Numbered from the stretch's first letter, positions 49,210 through 58,809 are shown. The stretch is DNA of 64,000 bases from Actinomadura litoris (GCF_009733595.1 NZ_WOFH01000004.1:663254-727253); one strand, 5' to 3'. The notes: generated from the letters alone by a model not told the origin. Numbers and translations: made by a program.

Positions 49210-50166
49210 TCACCCGTTCTTCCCCACCGTGGGCGCGGGCGAGGGCAGGTAGCCGCCCGCGCCGTCGCCCGTCCCGTACCGCCCGGACTTGCCGCCGAGC
49301 TCGTTCTGCAGCGCCAGGATCGCCACGACCTGCCCGGAGGAGGTGTCGACGGTGTCGACCGTCGACACCGAGTCATCGGTGTCGGACCCGCGCAGCGCGG
49401 CGATCAGCCCGCCCTTCTGCGCCGAGGTGGCCGGACCACCGACGACGGTACCGCGATCGGCGGCGTCGAGTGCGGCGGCCAGCGAGATCAGTGCCTTGTT
49501 GGCCTCGGCCCCGCCGTCGTAGGCGTAGACGTTGGACGGGGCGACCATCACCGCGACGGTCGCGTGCTGGCCGGGCTTCCCGCTGGTGGTGATGTACCCC
49601 GCCTGCTTGAAGCTGTTCAGCACGGTGCCGCCGGAGGGGTCCTCGCGGCCGGTCTTGGCGGCGTCCCTGGTGACCAGGGCGCTCGCGAGCACCGCGCCCG
49701 CCTTGGTGTAGGGGCCCGCGTCGGCGGGGAACTCCACGCCCCCGGTCTTGAGCTGGGAGGCGAGCTCGTCGACGGTGCCGCGCTGGTCCTCGTCCAGCAG
49801 CTTCTTCTGGATCGTGACGCGGCCGGTGACGGCGGCGCCGGCGGCCTTGGCCAGCTCGCCGAGCTGCTCGATGCTGTCGTCGCCGGCGCCGGGCGTCTCG
49901 ACCAGCACCAGCGACTGGCCCTTGAGCCGGTCCGCGACGATCTGGGGCGCGAGGCCGGCGGCGAACTGCTCCTCGCCGCGCAGCTGCCGCTCGCTGCGCC
50001 GCTGGTCGAGGCGGGCCTGCTGGGCGGTCCGCGCCGCCGAGTTGGCCTGCTGGCGCAGGGTGTCGCTGACCGAGTCCGACAGCGTCGTGGAACCCAGCAC
50101 GATGCCGAGCGCCAGCGCCAGGAAGATCGCGACGATGGAGACGAGGTGGTAACGGAAATCGATCAC
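49210..50166 (-). CDS. mctB: MctB-like outer-envelope copper transport protein
   Basis: 318 residues: N-terminal membrane helix (LVSIVAIFLALALGIVLGS), coiled-coil stretch (SDSVSDTLRQQANSAARTA), then an extracytoplasmic domain. The MctB (Rv1698) family is a copper-resistance channel-like protein in mycobacteria; in other actinomycetes it often accompanies SteA. The starts and stops overlap its neighbours (4 nt with steA), so one operon. Confidence 0.85.
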   Translation of the reverse strand: MIDFRYHLVSIVAIFLALALGIVLGSTTLSDSVSDTLRQQANSAARTAQQARLDQRRSERQLRGEEQFAAGLAPQIVADRLKGQSLVLVETPGAGDDSIEQLGELAKAAGAAVTGRVTIQKKLLDEDQRGTVDELASQLKTGGVEFPADAGPYTKAGAVLASALVTRDAAKTGREDPSGGTVLNSFKQAGYITTSGKPGQHATVAVMVAPSNVYAYDGGAEANKALISLAAALDAADRGTVVGGPATSAQKGGLIAALRGSDTDDSVSTVDTVDTSSGQVVAILALQNELGGKSGRYGTGDGAGGYLPSPAPTVGKNG

Positions 50167-51404
50167 GTGAAGAGTCCGGTCAGCCAGAAGACGAAGGCGT
50201 GCCAGCGGTCGGCGAGCAGGGGACTGATGACGTCCCCCGCCGGTGACATGGCGACGGCGGTGACGATGGCGACGAAGGCGCCGAGGACGAGGAACAGCAG
50301 CGACCAGGTCGAGATGCGGCTGCGGTACAGGCGGCTGACGCCCTTGGCGTCGACGAGCTTGCTGCCGACCCGCAGCCGGGTGAGGAACGTGCTGGCCATC
50401 CCGGCGCGGCCCTTGTCGAGGAACTCGACCATGTTGGCGTGGGTGCCGACGGCGACGATCAGCGTGGCGCCCTTGTCGTCGGCGAGCAGCATCGCGATGT
50501 CCTCGCTGGTCGCGGTGGCGGGGAACACCACCGCCTCGGTGCCGAGCTCGTGCACCCGCTTCAGGCCCGGCGCCCGGCCGTCCCGGTAGGCGTGCACGAC
50601 GATCTCGGCGCCGCAGGTGAGCGCGTCGTCGGAGACCGAGTCCATGTCGCCGACGATCATGTCGGGGCGGTAGCCCGCCTCCAGCAGCGCGTCGGCGCCG
50701 CCGTCCACCCCGATCAGGACCGGGCGGTACTCCCGGATGTAGGGGCGCAGGGTCGCGATGTCCTCGCGGTAGTGGTAGCCGCGGACGACGATCAGCGCGT
50801 GCCGCCCGGCGAGCTTGGTGCTCACCTCCGGCACGCCGACGCCGTCGATGAGCAGGTCGCGCTCGCGCTTGACGTACTCCATCGTGTTGGCGACGAACGC
50901 CTCAAGCTGGCTGGCGAGGCCCGCCTTGGCCTCGGTGAGCGCCGTCTCGACGGTCTCGGCGGTCTGCGCGGTGCCCTTGGCGACGACCTCCTCGCCGCGG
51001 TGGACGGTGCAGTCCTCGACGCGGACGTGGTCGCCCTCGGCCAGCCGGGTGAAGATCTCGGGGCCGACGTCGTCGACGAGCGGGATGCCGGCCTCGATGA
51101 GGATCTGCGGGCCGAGGTTCGGGTACCGGCCCGAGATGCTCGGCGCGACGTTCACCACGGCGCCGACCTGGCACGACACCAGCGCCTCGGCGCTGACGCG
51201 GTCGAGGTCGACATGGTCGATCACGGCGACCTCGCCGGGCTGGAGCCGCTTGGTGAGGTCCTTGGTGCGGCGGTCGAGGCGGGCGACGGCGGTGACGCCC
51301 GTCCGGCCGTCGTCGCGGGCGCGGCCCAGCGCGAGCACGCGCCTCGGCAGCTTCTGGGCCAGCCGGACGCGCCGCTCGGTGGTGGGAGACGGGTCTTTCA
51401 TCAC
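50163..51404 (-). CDS. steA: Cytokinetic ring-associated protein SteA
   Basis: 413 residues. Core resembles thiamine pyrophosphokinase (IGVDGGADALLEAGYRPDMI, VGDMDSVSDDAL) and a C-terminal double membrane helix (WSLLFLVLGAFVAIVTAVAM and HAFVFWLTGLF). In Corynebacterium, SteA with SteB guides cell separation by activating wall hydrolases. Co-transcribed with the MctB-like gene. Confidence 0.9.
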   Translation of the reverse strand: MMKDPSPTTERRVRLAQKLPRRVLALGRARDDGRTGVTAVARLDRRTKDLTKRLQPGEVAVIDHVDLDRVSAEALVSCQVGAVVNVAPSISGRYPNLGPQILIEAGIPLVDDVGPEIFTRLAEGDHVRVEDCTVHRGEEVVAKGTAQTAETVETALTEAKAGLASQLEAFVANTMEYVKRERDLLIDGVGVPEVSTKLAGRHALIVVRGYHYREDIATLRPYIREYRPVLIGVDGGADALLEAGYRPDMIVGDMDSVSDDALTCGAEIVVHAYRDGRAPGLKRVHELGTEAVVFPATATSEDIAMLLADDKGATLIVAVGTHANMVEFLDKGRAGMASTFLTRLRVGSKLVDAKGVSRLYRSRISTWSLLFLVLGAFVAIVTAVAMSPAGDVISPLLADRWHAFVFWLTGLFT

Positions 51405-51579
51405 CGACCATCCTGCCAGAGGGCGGGCGTGAACATCGGCAGTGGCGGACGTCCAGGCGTGTCCGTTCGCATACCCTCTGTAGTTTTCACGCCCCCGAGC
51501 GCCGTTCGCCCGATCAGCGCGCCCGATCCGGACGGCCGGTGCGCCGGACCAGCGCGATCGGCGCGCCGGATCCGGCCGG

Positions 51580-53286
51580 TCAGCGCTCCTCGGCCGCCAT
51601 CGCCAGCAGCTCCTCGGCGTGGGCGCGGCCGAGTTCGGAGTCCTCCAGCCCGGCGAGCATCCGCGACAGCTCCCGGACGCGGCCCTCGCGGTCCAGCGCG
51701 GTGACGCCGCTGCTGGTGACGGTGCCGTCGTCGGACTTCTCGACCATCAGGTGCTGGTCGGCGAACGCGGCGACCTGCGGCAGGTGCGTGACGACGATCA
51801 CCTGCGCGTTGCGGGCCAGCCGGGCCAGCCGGCGGCCGATCTCGACGGCCGCCTTGCCGCCGACGCCCGCGTCCACCTCGTCGAACACGAACGTCGGGAC
51901 GGGGTCGGCGCCCGCGAACACGACCTCGATCGCCAGCATGACCCGCGACAGCTCGCCGCCGGAGGCGCCCTTGTGCAGCGGCAGCGGCGGCGACCCGGGG
52001 TGCGGCGCGAGCCTGACCTCGACCTCGTCGAGGCCGTGCGGGCCGTAGTCCTGCGAGCGGCTGACGGTGACCTCGACCCGCGCGTGCGGCATCGCCAGCG
52101 CGGTCAGCTCCTCGGTGACGGCGCCGGAGAACCGCTCGGCCGCGCGGGTGCGGACGGCGGTCAGCTCGCCCGCCTCGGCGGCGAGCCGCTCGGCCAGCTC
52201 GGCGTGCTCGGCGCGCAGCTCCTCGATGCGGTCGTCGTCGCCCTCCAGCTCGGTGAGCCGCGCCGCCGAGCGCCGCGACCACTCCAGCACGCCCGCGACC
52301 GTCGCGTCCGGGCCGCCGTACTTGCGGGTCAGCGCGGTCAGCTCGGCCCGCCGCTCCTGGACGGCGGCCAGCCGCGCCGGATCGGCGTCCACCGAGTCGG
52401 CGTAGGAGGCGAGGTCGGTGCCGACGTCGGAGACCAGGTAGCCCGCCTCCGCGAGCCGGTCGGCGAGCCCCGCCAGCTCCGGGTCGTGGTCGCGGACGGC
52501 GTCCAGCGCGTTGCGGGCGGCGCCGAGCAGGCCGACGACGTTCGCGGCCTCGAACGCGGCGGCGGGGTCGCCGAGCAGCGCCTCGTGCGCGGAGTCGGCG
52601 GCGCCGTGCAGCGCGTCGGCGTGCCCGAGCCGCTCCTCCTCGGCGGCGAGGTCGACGTCCTCGCCCTCCTTCGGCTCGACCTTCTCGATCTCCTCCAGCC
52701 CGAACCGGAGCAGCTCCGCCTCCTGCTCGCGCTCGCGCGCCCGGGTGGTCAGCTCCTCCAGCAGCGCGCTCACCTGCCGGTGCCGCTGGTAGGCCTTGGT
52801 GTAGGCGCGCATGGGCTTGGTCAGCGCGCCGCCCGCGTACCGGTCGAGGGCGCCGCGCTGCCGGGCCGACTGCAGCAGCCGCTGCTGGTCGGACTGGCCG
52901 TGCACGGCGACCAGGTCGTCCGCGAGGTTGATCAGCACGCTCACCGGGACGGACCGGCCGCCGAGGAACGCCCGCGAGCGCCCCTCCGCCGACACCGAGC
53001 GGGTGACGATCAGCGCGCCGTCGTCCAGCTCGCCGCCCGCCTCCTCGACGCGCTCGACGACCCGGCCGCCCGGGTCGACGACGATCCGGCCCTCGACGGT
53101 GGCGCGGCCCGCGCCGGGACGGACCCGCTGCGGGTCGGCGCGGCCGCCGAACATCAGCCCGAGGCTCGTCACCACCATCGTCTTGCCCGCGCCGGTCTCG
53201 CCGGTCACGACGTTGAACCCCGGCGACAGATCGAGCACGGCCTCGTCGATCACGCCGAGGCCCCGGATCCGCACCTCATCGACCAT
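51580..53286 (-). CDS. recN: DNA repair ATPase RecN
   Basis: 568 residues, SMC-like. Walker A FNVVTGETGAGKTMVVTSL, coiled-coil middle (EELTTRAREREQEAELLRFG), signature GASGGELSRVMLAIEVV and Walker B PTFVFDEVDAGVGGKAA. Acts in double-strand break repair. Start at MVDEVRIRGLG; a GTG at 53305 with GGAGGG directly upstream is an alternative. No SOS box seen upstream. Confidence 0.95.
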   Translation of the reverse strand: MVDEVRIRGLGVIDEAVLDLSPGFNVVTGETGAGKTMVVTSLGLMFGGRADPQRVRPGAGRATVEGRIVVDPGGRVVERVEEAGGELDDGALIVTRSVSAEGRSRAFLGGRSVPVSVLINLADDLVAVHGQSDQQRLLQSARQRGALDRYAGGALTKPMRAYTKAYQRHRQVSALLEELTTRAREREQEAELLRFGLEEIEKVEPKEGEDVDLAAEEERLGHADALHGAADSAHEALLGDPAAAFEAANVVGLLGAARNALDAVRDHDPELAGLADRLAEAGYLVSDVGTDLASYADSVDADPARLAAVQERRAELTALTRKYGGPDATVAGVLEWSRRSAARLTELEGDDDRIEELRAEHAELAERLAAEAGELTAVRTRAAERFSGAVTEELTALAMPHARVEVTVSRSQDYGPHGLDEVEVRLAPHPGSPPLPLHKGASGGELSRVMLAIEVVFAGADPVPTFVFDEVDAGVGGKAAVEIGRRLARLARNAQVIVVTHLPQVAAFADQHLMVEKSDDGTVTSSGVTALDREGRVRELSRMLAGLEDSELGRAHAEELLAMAAEER

Positions 53287-53345
53287 CGGACGCACCAGCG
53301 TCACAACCCTCCGCAATACAGATCCCCGATCGGCGCCTGTGGAGA

Positions 53346-54290
53346 TTATCCCCTCTGCCCGCCCGGCGCCTCCCCGTCCTGGGCGGGCGAGGGCCGCGCG
53401 GGCTGCCTGACCCGCCCCCGCCACCCCGTCACGGGCAGGCCGAACTTGGTGACCAGGCGGTCGGTGAAGGGGGTGAGGTGCAGCCGCGCGAGCCGCACCG
53501 GCAGCGCGCCCCTGCGGACCTCGACCCGCGCGCCCGGCGGCAGTTCGAGGGTGCGGCGCCCGTCGCACCACAGGACGGCGCGGGGCGTGCCGTCCAGCAC
53601 CTCCACCGCGACCAGCGAGCGGGGCGACACCACCAGCGGGCGCGCGAACAGCGAGTGCGCGCTGATCGGGACGACCAGCATCGCCTCGACCTCCGGCCAC
53701 ACCACCGGCCCGCCCGCGGAGAACGCGTACGCGGTGGACCCGGTCGGTGTGGCGCACACCACCCCGTCGCAGCCCCAGTTCGACAGCGGGCGGCCGTCGA
53801 TCTCGGCGACGACCTCCAGCATCCGCTCCCGCTCGGCCTTCTCGATGCTCGCCTCGTTCAGCGCCCACGTCGTGCCCATCACCGAGCCGTTGCGGCGGAC
53901 GGTGACATCGACCGTCATCCGCTCCTCGACGTCGTAGCGGCGGTCGACGACGCGGTCGACGGTCGCGGCGAGGTCGTCGCGCTCGGCCTCGGCGAGGAAC
54001 CCGACGTGCCCGAGGTTGACGCCGAGCAGCGGCGTGCCGGACGTGCGGGTCAGGTCGGCCGCGCGCAGCAGCGTCCCGTCCCCGCCGAGGACCATGACGA
54101 CCTCGGCGTCCTCGGCGGCGGCCGTGCCGGGCCGGACGTCGACGCCCGCGCAGCCGATGTCGTCGGCCTCGCCCTCCAGCACCCGGACGGAGATCCCGGC
54201 GGCGCCGAGCCGCTCGATGACCAGCTGGGCGCTGCGGACCGCCTCGCGGCGCCCGGTGTGCGCGACGACCAGCACCGACCTCTCACTCAT
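53346..54290 (-). CDS. nadK: NAD kinase
   Basis: 314 residues. LGGDGTLLRAA (GGDG catalytic loop), NLGHVGFLAEAE, NEASIEKAER and TPTGSTAYAFSAGGP are diagnostic. It phosphorylates NAD to NADP. Start chosen at MSERSVLVVAH with GGAGGG nearby; the frame continues six codons upstream. C-terminal 25 residues are a disordered extension. Between recN and tlyA, as in many actinobacteria. Confidence 0.97.
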   Translation of the reverse strand: MSERSVLVVAHTGRREAVRSAQLVIERLGAAGISVRVLEGEADDIGCAGVDVRPGTAAAEDAEVVMVLGGDGTLLRAADLTRTSGTPLLGVNLGHVGFLAEAERDDLAATVDRVVDRRYDVEERMTVDVTVRRNGSVMGTTWALNEASIEKAERERMLEVVAEIDGRPLSNWGCDGVVCATPTGSTAYAFSAGGPVVWPEVEAMLVVPISAHSLFARPLVVSPRSLVAVEVLDGTPRAVLWCDGRRTLELPPGARVEVRRGALPVRLARLHLTPFTDRLVTKFGLPVTGWRGRVRQPARPSPAQDGEAPGGQRG

Positions 54291-54384
54291 AGCCACCCTC
54301 CACTCCACCCGCTCCCTGGCACGCCCCGGTGCGGGGACGGCCTCCGGACCAACGCCCGCCGTAGGGGCGATGGTGCCCGGACGT

Positions 54385-55182
54385 TCACCGCGGGCCCTCC
54401 GCGATCGCCTTCGCGAGGTCGCCCTCGTCCAGCGGCGGGGCCCCGGCGCGCAGCCAGAGGAAGTACTCCACGTTGCCGGACGGGCCCGGCAGGGGGCTCG
54501 CGGTCACCCCCAGCACCCCGAGCCCCAGCGTGCCCGCGTGCGCGGCGACCCCGCGCACCGCCTCGGCGCGCAGCTCGGGGTCGCGGACGACGCCGCCCGC
54601 GCCGACGCGGTCCTTGCCGACCTCGAACTGCGGCTTCACCATGAGCGCGTAGTCGGCGTCCGGTGCGGCGCAGCGCCGCACCGGTCCGATGACCAGCTTC
54701 AGCGAGATGAACGACAGGTCGCCGACGACGAGGCCCGGCGCCGCGCCGAGCATGCCGGGCTCCAGGTCGCGGATGTTGACCCGCTCCAGGACGGTGACCC
54801 GCTCGTCGGTGCGCAGCGACCAGGCGATCTGCCCGTACCCGACGTCCACGGCGTCCACGTGCGCGGCGCCCGCGCGCAGCAGCACGTCGGTGAACCCGCC
54901 GGTCGAGGCGCCCGCGTCCAGGCAGTGGCGGCCCGCCACCTCCAGCCCGGCGAACGCGGCGAGCGCGCCCGCGAGCTTGTGGCCGCCGCGCGAGACGTAG
55001 CCGGGGCCGGTGTCGGCCTCGTCCACGACGATCGCCGCGCCGGTCTCGACCTGCGTGGCCGCCTTCCCGGCGCGCTGCCCGCCGACCCGCACCCGCCCGT
55101 CGGCGATCAGTTGCGTCGCCTGCTCGCGCGAGCGCGCCAGGCCGCGCCGGACCAGCTCGGCGTCGAGCCGCCGTCTGCTCAT
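54385..55182 (-). CDS. tlyA: TlyA family rRNA (cytidine-2'-O)-methyltransferase
   Basis: 265 residues: N-terminal S4 RNA-binding domain (RLDAELVRRGLARSREQATQ, LIADGRVRVGG) and an FtsJ-like methyltransferase (CLDAGASTGGFTDVLLRAGA, VVGDLSFISLKL, MVKPQFEVGKDRV). Methylates 16S C1409 and 23S C1920 in mycobacteria; capreomycin susceptibility depends on it. Its ATG overlaps the end of a short acidic/proline-rich gene by 4 nt. Confidence 0.95.
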   Translation of the reverse strand: MSRRRLDAELVRRGLARSREQATQLIADGRVRVGGQRAGKAATQVETGAAIVVDEADTGPGYVSRGGHKLAGALAAFAGLEVAGRHCLDAGASTGGFTDVLLRAGAAHVDAVDVGYGQIAWSLRTDERVTVLERVNIRDLEPGMLGAAPGLVVGDLSFISLKLVIGPVRRCAAPDADYALMVKPQFEVGKDRVGAGGVVRDPELRAEAVRGVAAHAGTLGLGVLGVTASPLPGPSGNVEYFLWLRAGAPPLDEGDLAKAIAEGPR

Positions 55183-55577
55183 CCGCGGCTTCCCGCGTTG
55201 CCGGGGGCGACGGGTTCTCCCGGACGGGGCCGCAGCGCGCTCGGGAAGGCGGGCCGCTGCGGCTGGGGCGGCTGCCTCGGCTGGGCGGAATCGTCGTCCT
55301 GGTCGGCGGCGGCGAGCAGCTCCTGGAGCCGCTGGTGCACGTCCTCGAAGATCTCGACGTGCTCGGGGACGGGGCGTCCGGGCAGGTCGCCGAGCCGGGC
55401 CAGCGCGGCGTCCACGCGCGGGTCGCCGGTGGGCTCGGGCGGCGGCGCCGCCGCGACCTCCGGCTCCGCGGCCGGCTCCGGGGGCGCCGCCGGGGGCGCC
55501 GCCGCGCCGGCGTCGCCGGTCGCGCCGGGGTCTCCGGCGTCCCCGGCCCGCGGCTCGGGCACCTCGTCGGACATCAC
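55179..55577 (-). CDS. Conserved short protein upstream of tlyA
   Basis: 132 residues: an Ala/Pro/Glu/Gly-rich N-terminal half, then a structured helix DPRVDAALARLGDLPGRPV, PEHVEIFEDVHQRLQELLAAA, and a Pro/Gln tail. Similar short proteins precede tlyA in many actinobacteria; no defined function. A GTG (55577) or ATG (55574) start; GGGAGG lies 7-10 nt upstream. Translationally coupled to tlyA. Confidence 0.75.
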   Translation of the reverse strand: MMSDEVPEPRAGDAGDPGATGDAGAAAPPAAPPEPAAEPEVAAAPPPEPTGDPRVDAALARLGDLPGRPVPEHVEIFEDVHQRLQELLAAADQDDDSAQPRQPPQPQRPAFPSALRPRPGEPVAPGNAGSRG

Positions 55578-55689
55578 GTTCCACCTCCCAGTGGCCCCCG
55601 GCGCACGCGCCGGGTCGCTCCGGTCTCGGTCAGAACGCTACCGTCCATTCACGACAGCGTCGCCGACCGAACGGGGGGACGGCCCGACC

Positions 55690-56031
55690 ATGGCGACCGA
55701 CGAGGAGTGCCGGGCGGCGCTCGGCCGTGTGGCCGAGCGCCTCGCCGGGGTGGACGCCGAGCGCTTCGCCGAGCACGTGGTGGAGCGCACGATAAGCTGC
55801 CGCGTCCCCGATCTGGGGCTGGCCTACCGGACGCGCCTGCACCGCGGCGGACTGGATGCGGTCACCTCCGATCCCGCCCCGCAGGACGCGCAGGTCAGGC
55901 TCACCGTGGCCAGCGACGACCTGGTCGCGCTGGCCGACGACGAGCTGAGCCCCGCCAAGGCGTGGGCCACCGGCCGCCTCAAGATCGAGGCGAGCCTGTT
56001 CGACCTGCTGCGCCTGCGCAAACTGCTGTGA
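55690..56031 (+). CDS. SCP2 sterol-binding domain-like protein
   Basis: 113 residues, compact alpha/beta protein. Its C-terminal DLVALADDELSPAKAWATGR, LKIEASLFDLLRLRKLL is the typical end of the SCP2 (sterol-carrier) fold, and VRLTVASDDLVAL the preceding strand. It may bind a hydrophobic ligand. The gene faces away from the tlyA operon; similar short SCP2 proteins sit next to tlyA in related genomes. Confidence 0.85.
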   Translation: MATDEECRAALGRVAERLAGVDAERFAEHVVERTISCRVPDLGLAYRTRLHRGGLDAVTSDPAPQDAQVRLTVASDDLVALADDELSPAKAWATGRLKIEASLFDLLRLRKLL

Positions 56032-56063
56032 ACCGCAAGCCGCTGTGACCCGCGGCCCGCCGG

Positions 56064-57167
56064 TCAGCGGGCGTGGTAGGCGCGCGGCAGCCGGAGCCCG
56101 CGCGCGGCCATGACGGTCCGGAGCCGGTCGGGGTAGTCGGTGATGAGGCCGTCCACGCCGTCGTCGATGAGCTTGTTCATGGTCGGCGCGTCGTCCACCG
56201 TCCACGGGACCACCTTCAGCCCGAGCCGGTGCGCCTCGGCGACCATCGCCTTCGTGACGTAGGGGCGGTAGCCGGGGTCGGTGACCTTGCCGTTCTGCGG
56301 GAAGCCGTGCACCGGCGAGAACGCCGACGCGCCGAACGAGCGGACGGCCCGCAGCGGGTCGCCGCCGAAGTCGTCGATGTCGATCCCGCCCAGCCACGGC
56401 GACTTCCCGGGCTGGCCCGTCTGGAGGAAGTCGTAGTTGGTCAGCGCGACCAGCGGCAGCCGCGGCTCGACCCGCCGCATCCGCATCAGCGCGCCCCAGT
56501 CGAAGCTCTGGATCGTCACCTGCCGCAGCAGGCCGGCGCGCCTGACCTCGCGCGCCGTCACCCGGACGAACTGCTCGCGCGGCGCCGTCTCGCTGGGCGC
56601 CCCCGCCTCCACCTTGGTCTCGACGTTCAGCTTCACCCCGGACGCCCGGTACCGGTGGACGAGCCCGAACACCTCGCGGAGCAGCGGCATCCGCGCGCCG
56701 GGCGCGGCCTTCTGGCCGGGGAAGTCCGGCAGCGTCCGCGAGCCGCAGTCGAGGGTCCGCACCTGCTTCAGCGTGAGCGTGTTGACGTACTTCCCGGCGT
56801 AGGGGTACTCGGGGTCACCGGGCGTGGCCGGGCCGGTGTCCTGGCACTTGGCCGGGTTGACCCGGCGGTCGTGGGTGACGACGGCCTGCCCGTCCTCGGT
56901 GATCTGGACGTCCAGCTCCAGCGTGCTCACGCCCAGCTCCAGGGCGTTCGCGAACGCCGGGAGCGTGCTCTCGACCACCAGGCCGATCCCGCCCCGGTGG
57001 GCCTGGAGGTCGAACGCGCCCCGATGGTGCCCCTGCCCGGGGTGCCCGTGGCCGGGCTGCCCGTACCCCGGGCGCCCGTGCGCCTCGCCCGCGAGAGCGG
57101 GTCCTGCCGTGCCCAGCGTCAGCGCGGTGAGGCCCACCGCCAGGGCGGTACGACGCATGCCTCTCAT
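56064..57167 (-). CDS. Secreted glycerophosphodiester phosphodiesterase
   Basis: 367 residues with a signal peptide (TALAVGLTALTLGTAGPALAG). A 25-residue Gly/His-rich stretch (GYGQPGHGHPGQGHH) after it could bind metal. GDPD core: LQAHRGGIGLVVESTLPAF (catalytic His/Arg), TLELDVQITEDGQAVVTHDR, VKLNVETKVEAG and VPWTVDDAPTMNKLIDDG. Breaks down glycerophosphodiesters from phospholipids, probably outside the membrane. Confidence 0.92.
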   Translation of the reverse strand: MRGMRRTALAVGLTALTLGTAGPALAGEAHGRPGYGQPGHGHPGQGHHRGAFDLQAHRGGIGLVVESTLPAFANALELGVSTLELDVQITEDGQAVVTHDRRVNPAKCQDTGPATPGDPEYPYAGKYVNTLTLKQVRTLDCGSRTLPDFPGQKAAPGARMPLLREVFGLVHRYRASGVKLNVETKVEAGAPSETAPREQFVRVTAREVRRAGLLRQVTIQSFDWGALMRMRRVEPRLPLVALTNYDFLQTGQPGKSPWLGGIDIDDFGGDPLRAVRSFGASAFSPVHGFPQNGKVTDPGYRPYVTKAMVAEAHRLGLKVVPWTVDDAPTMNKLIDDGVDGLITDYPDRLRTVMAARGLRLPRAYHAR

Positions 57168-57290
57168 GACCGGCTCCCTTCCGTGTCCTGCGGGTCCGCC
57201 GATGCGGCCCGCCGGACACGGTCGGGTGCGCGCGCGACCGCCAGGGGTGCGGCCGGTGGCCCCCAGGGGAACGGTCGATGTCCCTCCAGG

Positions 57291-58301
57291 TCAGTGGTAG
57301 GCGAGGCCCAGCGTGTCGAGGGCGCCGGTGAGCGCCTCGGCCGGACGCGGGGCATCGCTCTCCCAGGCGGCGGACGCCAGCGCGCGAAGGCCGTCGTAGG
57401 GGTCGCCGGACCCGGTGAGCCCGATGGCGCCGCCGTCCGCGCGCGCCGTCCAGCCCCGGCAGTGGTGCCCCTCGCCGTCGCGGACCGGCTCCGGGTGCGC
57501 GACGAGCAGGCCGGTCAGGTCGGGCGCGAGGAAGCTCGGCCGCCGGTCCGGCGGGGCGGTCAGCACCTGGAGGTGGTCGGTGACGCCGGTGAAGACCAGC
57601 AGGCTGTCGGCGCCGCCGTTGCGGGCGCCCTCGATGTCGGTGTCGAGCCGGTCGCCGACCACCAGCGGGCGCCGCGCCCCGGTCCGCCGCACCGACTCCT
57701 GGTGGAGCGGACGCTCGGGCTTGCCCGCGATGATCGGCTCGACCCCGGTCGAGGAGGTGATCACGCCTAGCAGCGCCCCGTTGCCCGGGTTCGGCCGCGC
57801 GCCGCCGCCCGGGATCGTCAGGTCGGCGTTCGAGCCGACGAACAGGGCGCCCCCGCCGACCGCCTGCGCGCCCTCGGAGATCAGGTCGTAGGAGATCCCC
57901 GGGGCGAACCCCTGGACGACGGCGGCGGGATGCTCGGACGCCGTCGACACCGGCCGCAGCCCCTCCGCGTACAGGGCCTGGCGCAGCCCCGTCCCGCCGA
58001 CCACGAGCACCTTCGACCCGGCCGGCACCCGCTCGGCGATCAGCCGGGCCGCGGCCTGCGCCGAGGTGACCACGTCCTCCGCGGACGCGGGGACGCCGAC
58101 GTCCGACAGCAGCGCCGCGACCGCCGACGGCGTCCGGGACGCGTTGTTGGTGACGAACGCCAGCCGCTGCCCGGCCGCGCGGGCCTTGCCGAGCGACTCG
58201 GCCGCCCCGGGCACCGGCCGCCGTCCGACGTAGACGACGCCGTCCAGGTCGAGCAGGGCGACGTCGTACGCCTCGCTCAGGGGGCGGTCACAGCCTTTCA
58301 T
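57291..58301 (-). CDS. HAD-IIA family phosphatase
   Basis: 336 residues. Catalytic Asp pair in VALLDLDGVVYVGRRPVPGA, TNNASRTPSAVAALL, and PLVVGDRLDTDIEGARNGG (metal-binding Asp). HAD-IIA (NagD-like) phosphatases act on sugar or nucleotide phosphates. A ribosome site (GGAGGAG) lies before the ATG. The downstream 60 residues are less conserved. Next to the short TPR gene, same strand. Confidence 0.92.
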   Translation of the reverse strand: MKGCDRPLSEAYDVALLDLDGVVYVGRRPVPGAAESLGKARAAGQRLAFVTNNASRTPSAVAALLSDVGVPASAEDVVTSAQAAARLIAERVPAGSKVLVVGGTGLRQALYAEGLRPVSTASEHPAAVVQGFAPGISYDLISEGAQAVGGGALFVGSNADLTIPGGGARPNPGNGALLGVITSSTGVEPIIAGKPERPLHQESVRRTGARRPLVVGDRLDTDIEGARNGGADSLLVFTGVTDHLQVLTAPPDRRPSFLAPDLTGLLVAHPEPVRDGEGHHCRGWTARADGGAIGLTGSGDPYDGLRALASAAWESDAPRPAEALTGALDTLGLAYH

Positions 58302-58338
58302 CGTGCTCCTCCGCGGTCGGGGTGAAGGGGGGCGGGGG

Positions 58339-58809
58339 TCAGCGGCGGGACGCGAGGGTCGCCCTGGCGTGCCGCAGGGCCTTCGCGTAGTCCTCGTTGT
58401 CGGGGCGCATCGCCACCGCGAGCGCCAGATGCTGGACGGCGCCCTCGAAGTCGCCCATCCGGCTGAGCGCGAGGCCCAGCCCGAAGCGCGCGTAGTCCTC
58501 GGCGGGCTCCTCCTCGACGATCTCCCGGAAGCTGTCGGCCGCCGCGCCGAACTCCCGGACGCCGAACTGCGCGCGGCCGAGCGCCTCCCGGATGCTGTGC
58601 GACTCCGGCTCGGCGTCGGCGGCGCGCGCCAGCAGTTGCAGCGCCGCCGCCGCGCTGCCCGCGCGGAGCAGCTCCAGGCCCCGCGTGTACCACTCGTAGA
58701 CGCCGCCGCCGGGCTGTGCGGACTGCCCGTCCGGCGTGTCGCGGTCGTCCGGATCTCCCGAGCCGTCCCCGGGGGAATCCTCCGGCCGTCCCGGTCCTTG
58801 AACACTCAC
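58339..58809 (-). CDS. Tetratricopeptide repeat protein
   Basis: 156 residues: an acidic, disordered start, then about three TPR units (YEWYTRGLELLRAGSAAAAL, AEDYARFGLGLALSRMGDFEG, AVQHLALAVAMRPDNEDYA). Protein-protein scaffold; partner unknown. GTG start with GGGGAGG upstream. It is divergent from DUF1015 and followed by the HAD phosphatase, an arrangement common in actinobacteria. Confidence 0.88.
   Translation of the reverse strand: MSVQGPGRPEDSPGDGSGDPDDRDTPDGQSAQPGGGVYEWYTRGLELLRAGSAAAALQLLARAADAEPESHSIREALGRAQFGVREFGAAADSFREIVEEEPAEDYARFGLGLALSRMGDFEGAVQHLALAVAMRPDNEDYAKALRHARATLASRR

Noticed and set aside
45360..49592. Very long plus-strand frame of 1410 codons
   Set aside because: Antisense shadow of the glycosyltransferase, MurJ-like and MraY-like genes; low-complexity translation.
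53287..53345. Search for an SOS box before recN
   Set aside because: No sequence close to TCGAAC-N4-GTTCGA was found in this gap.
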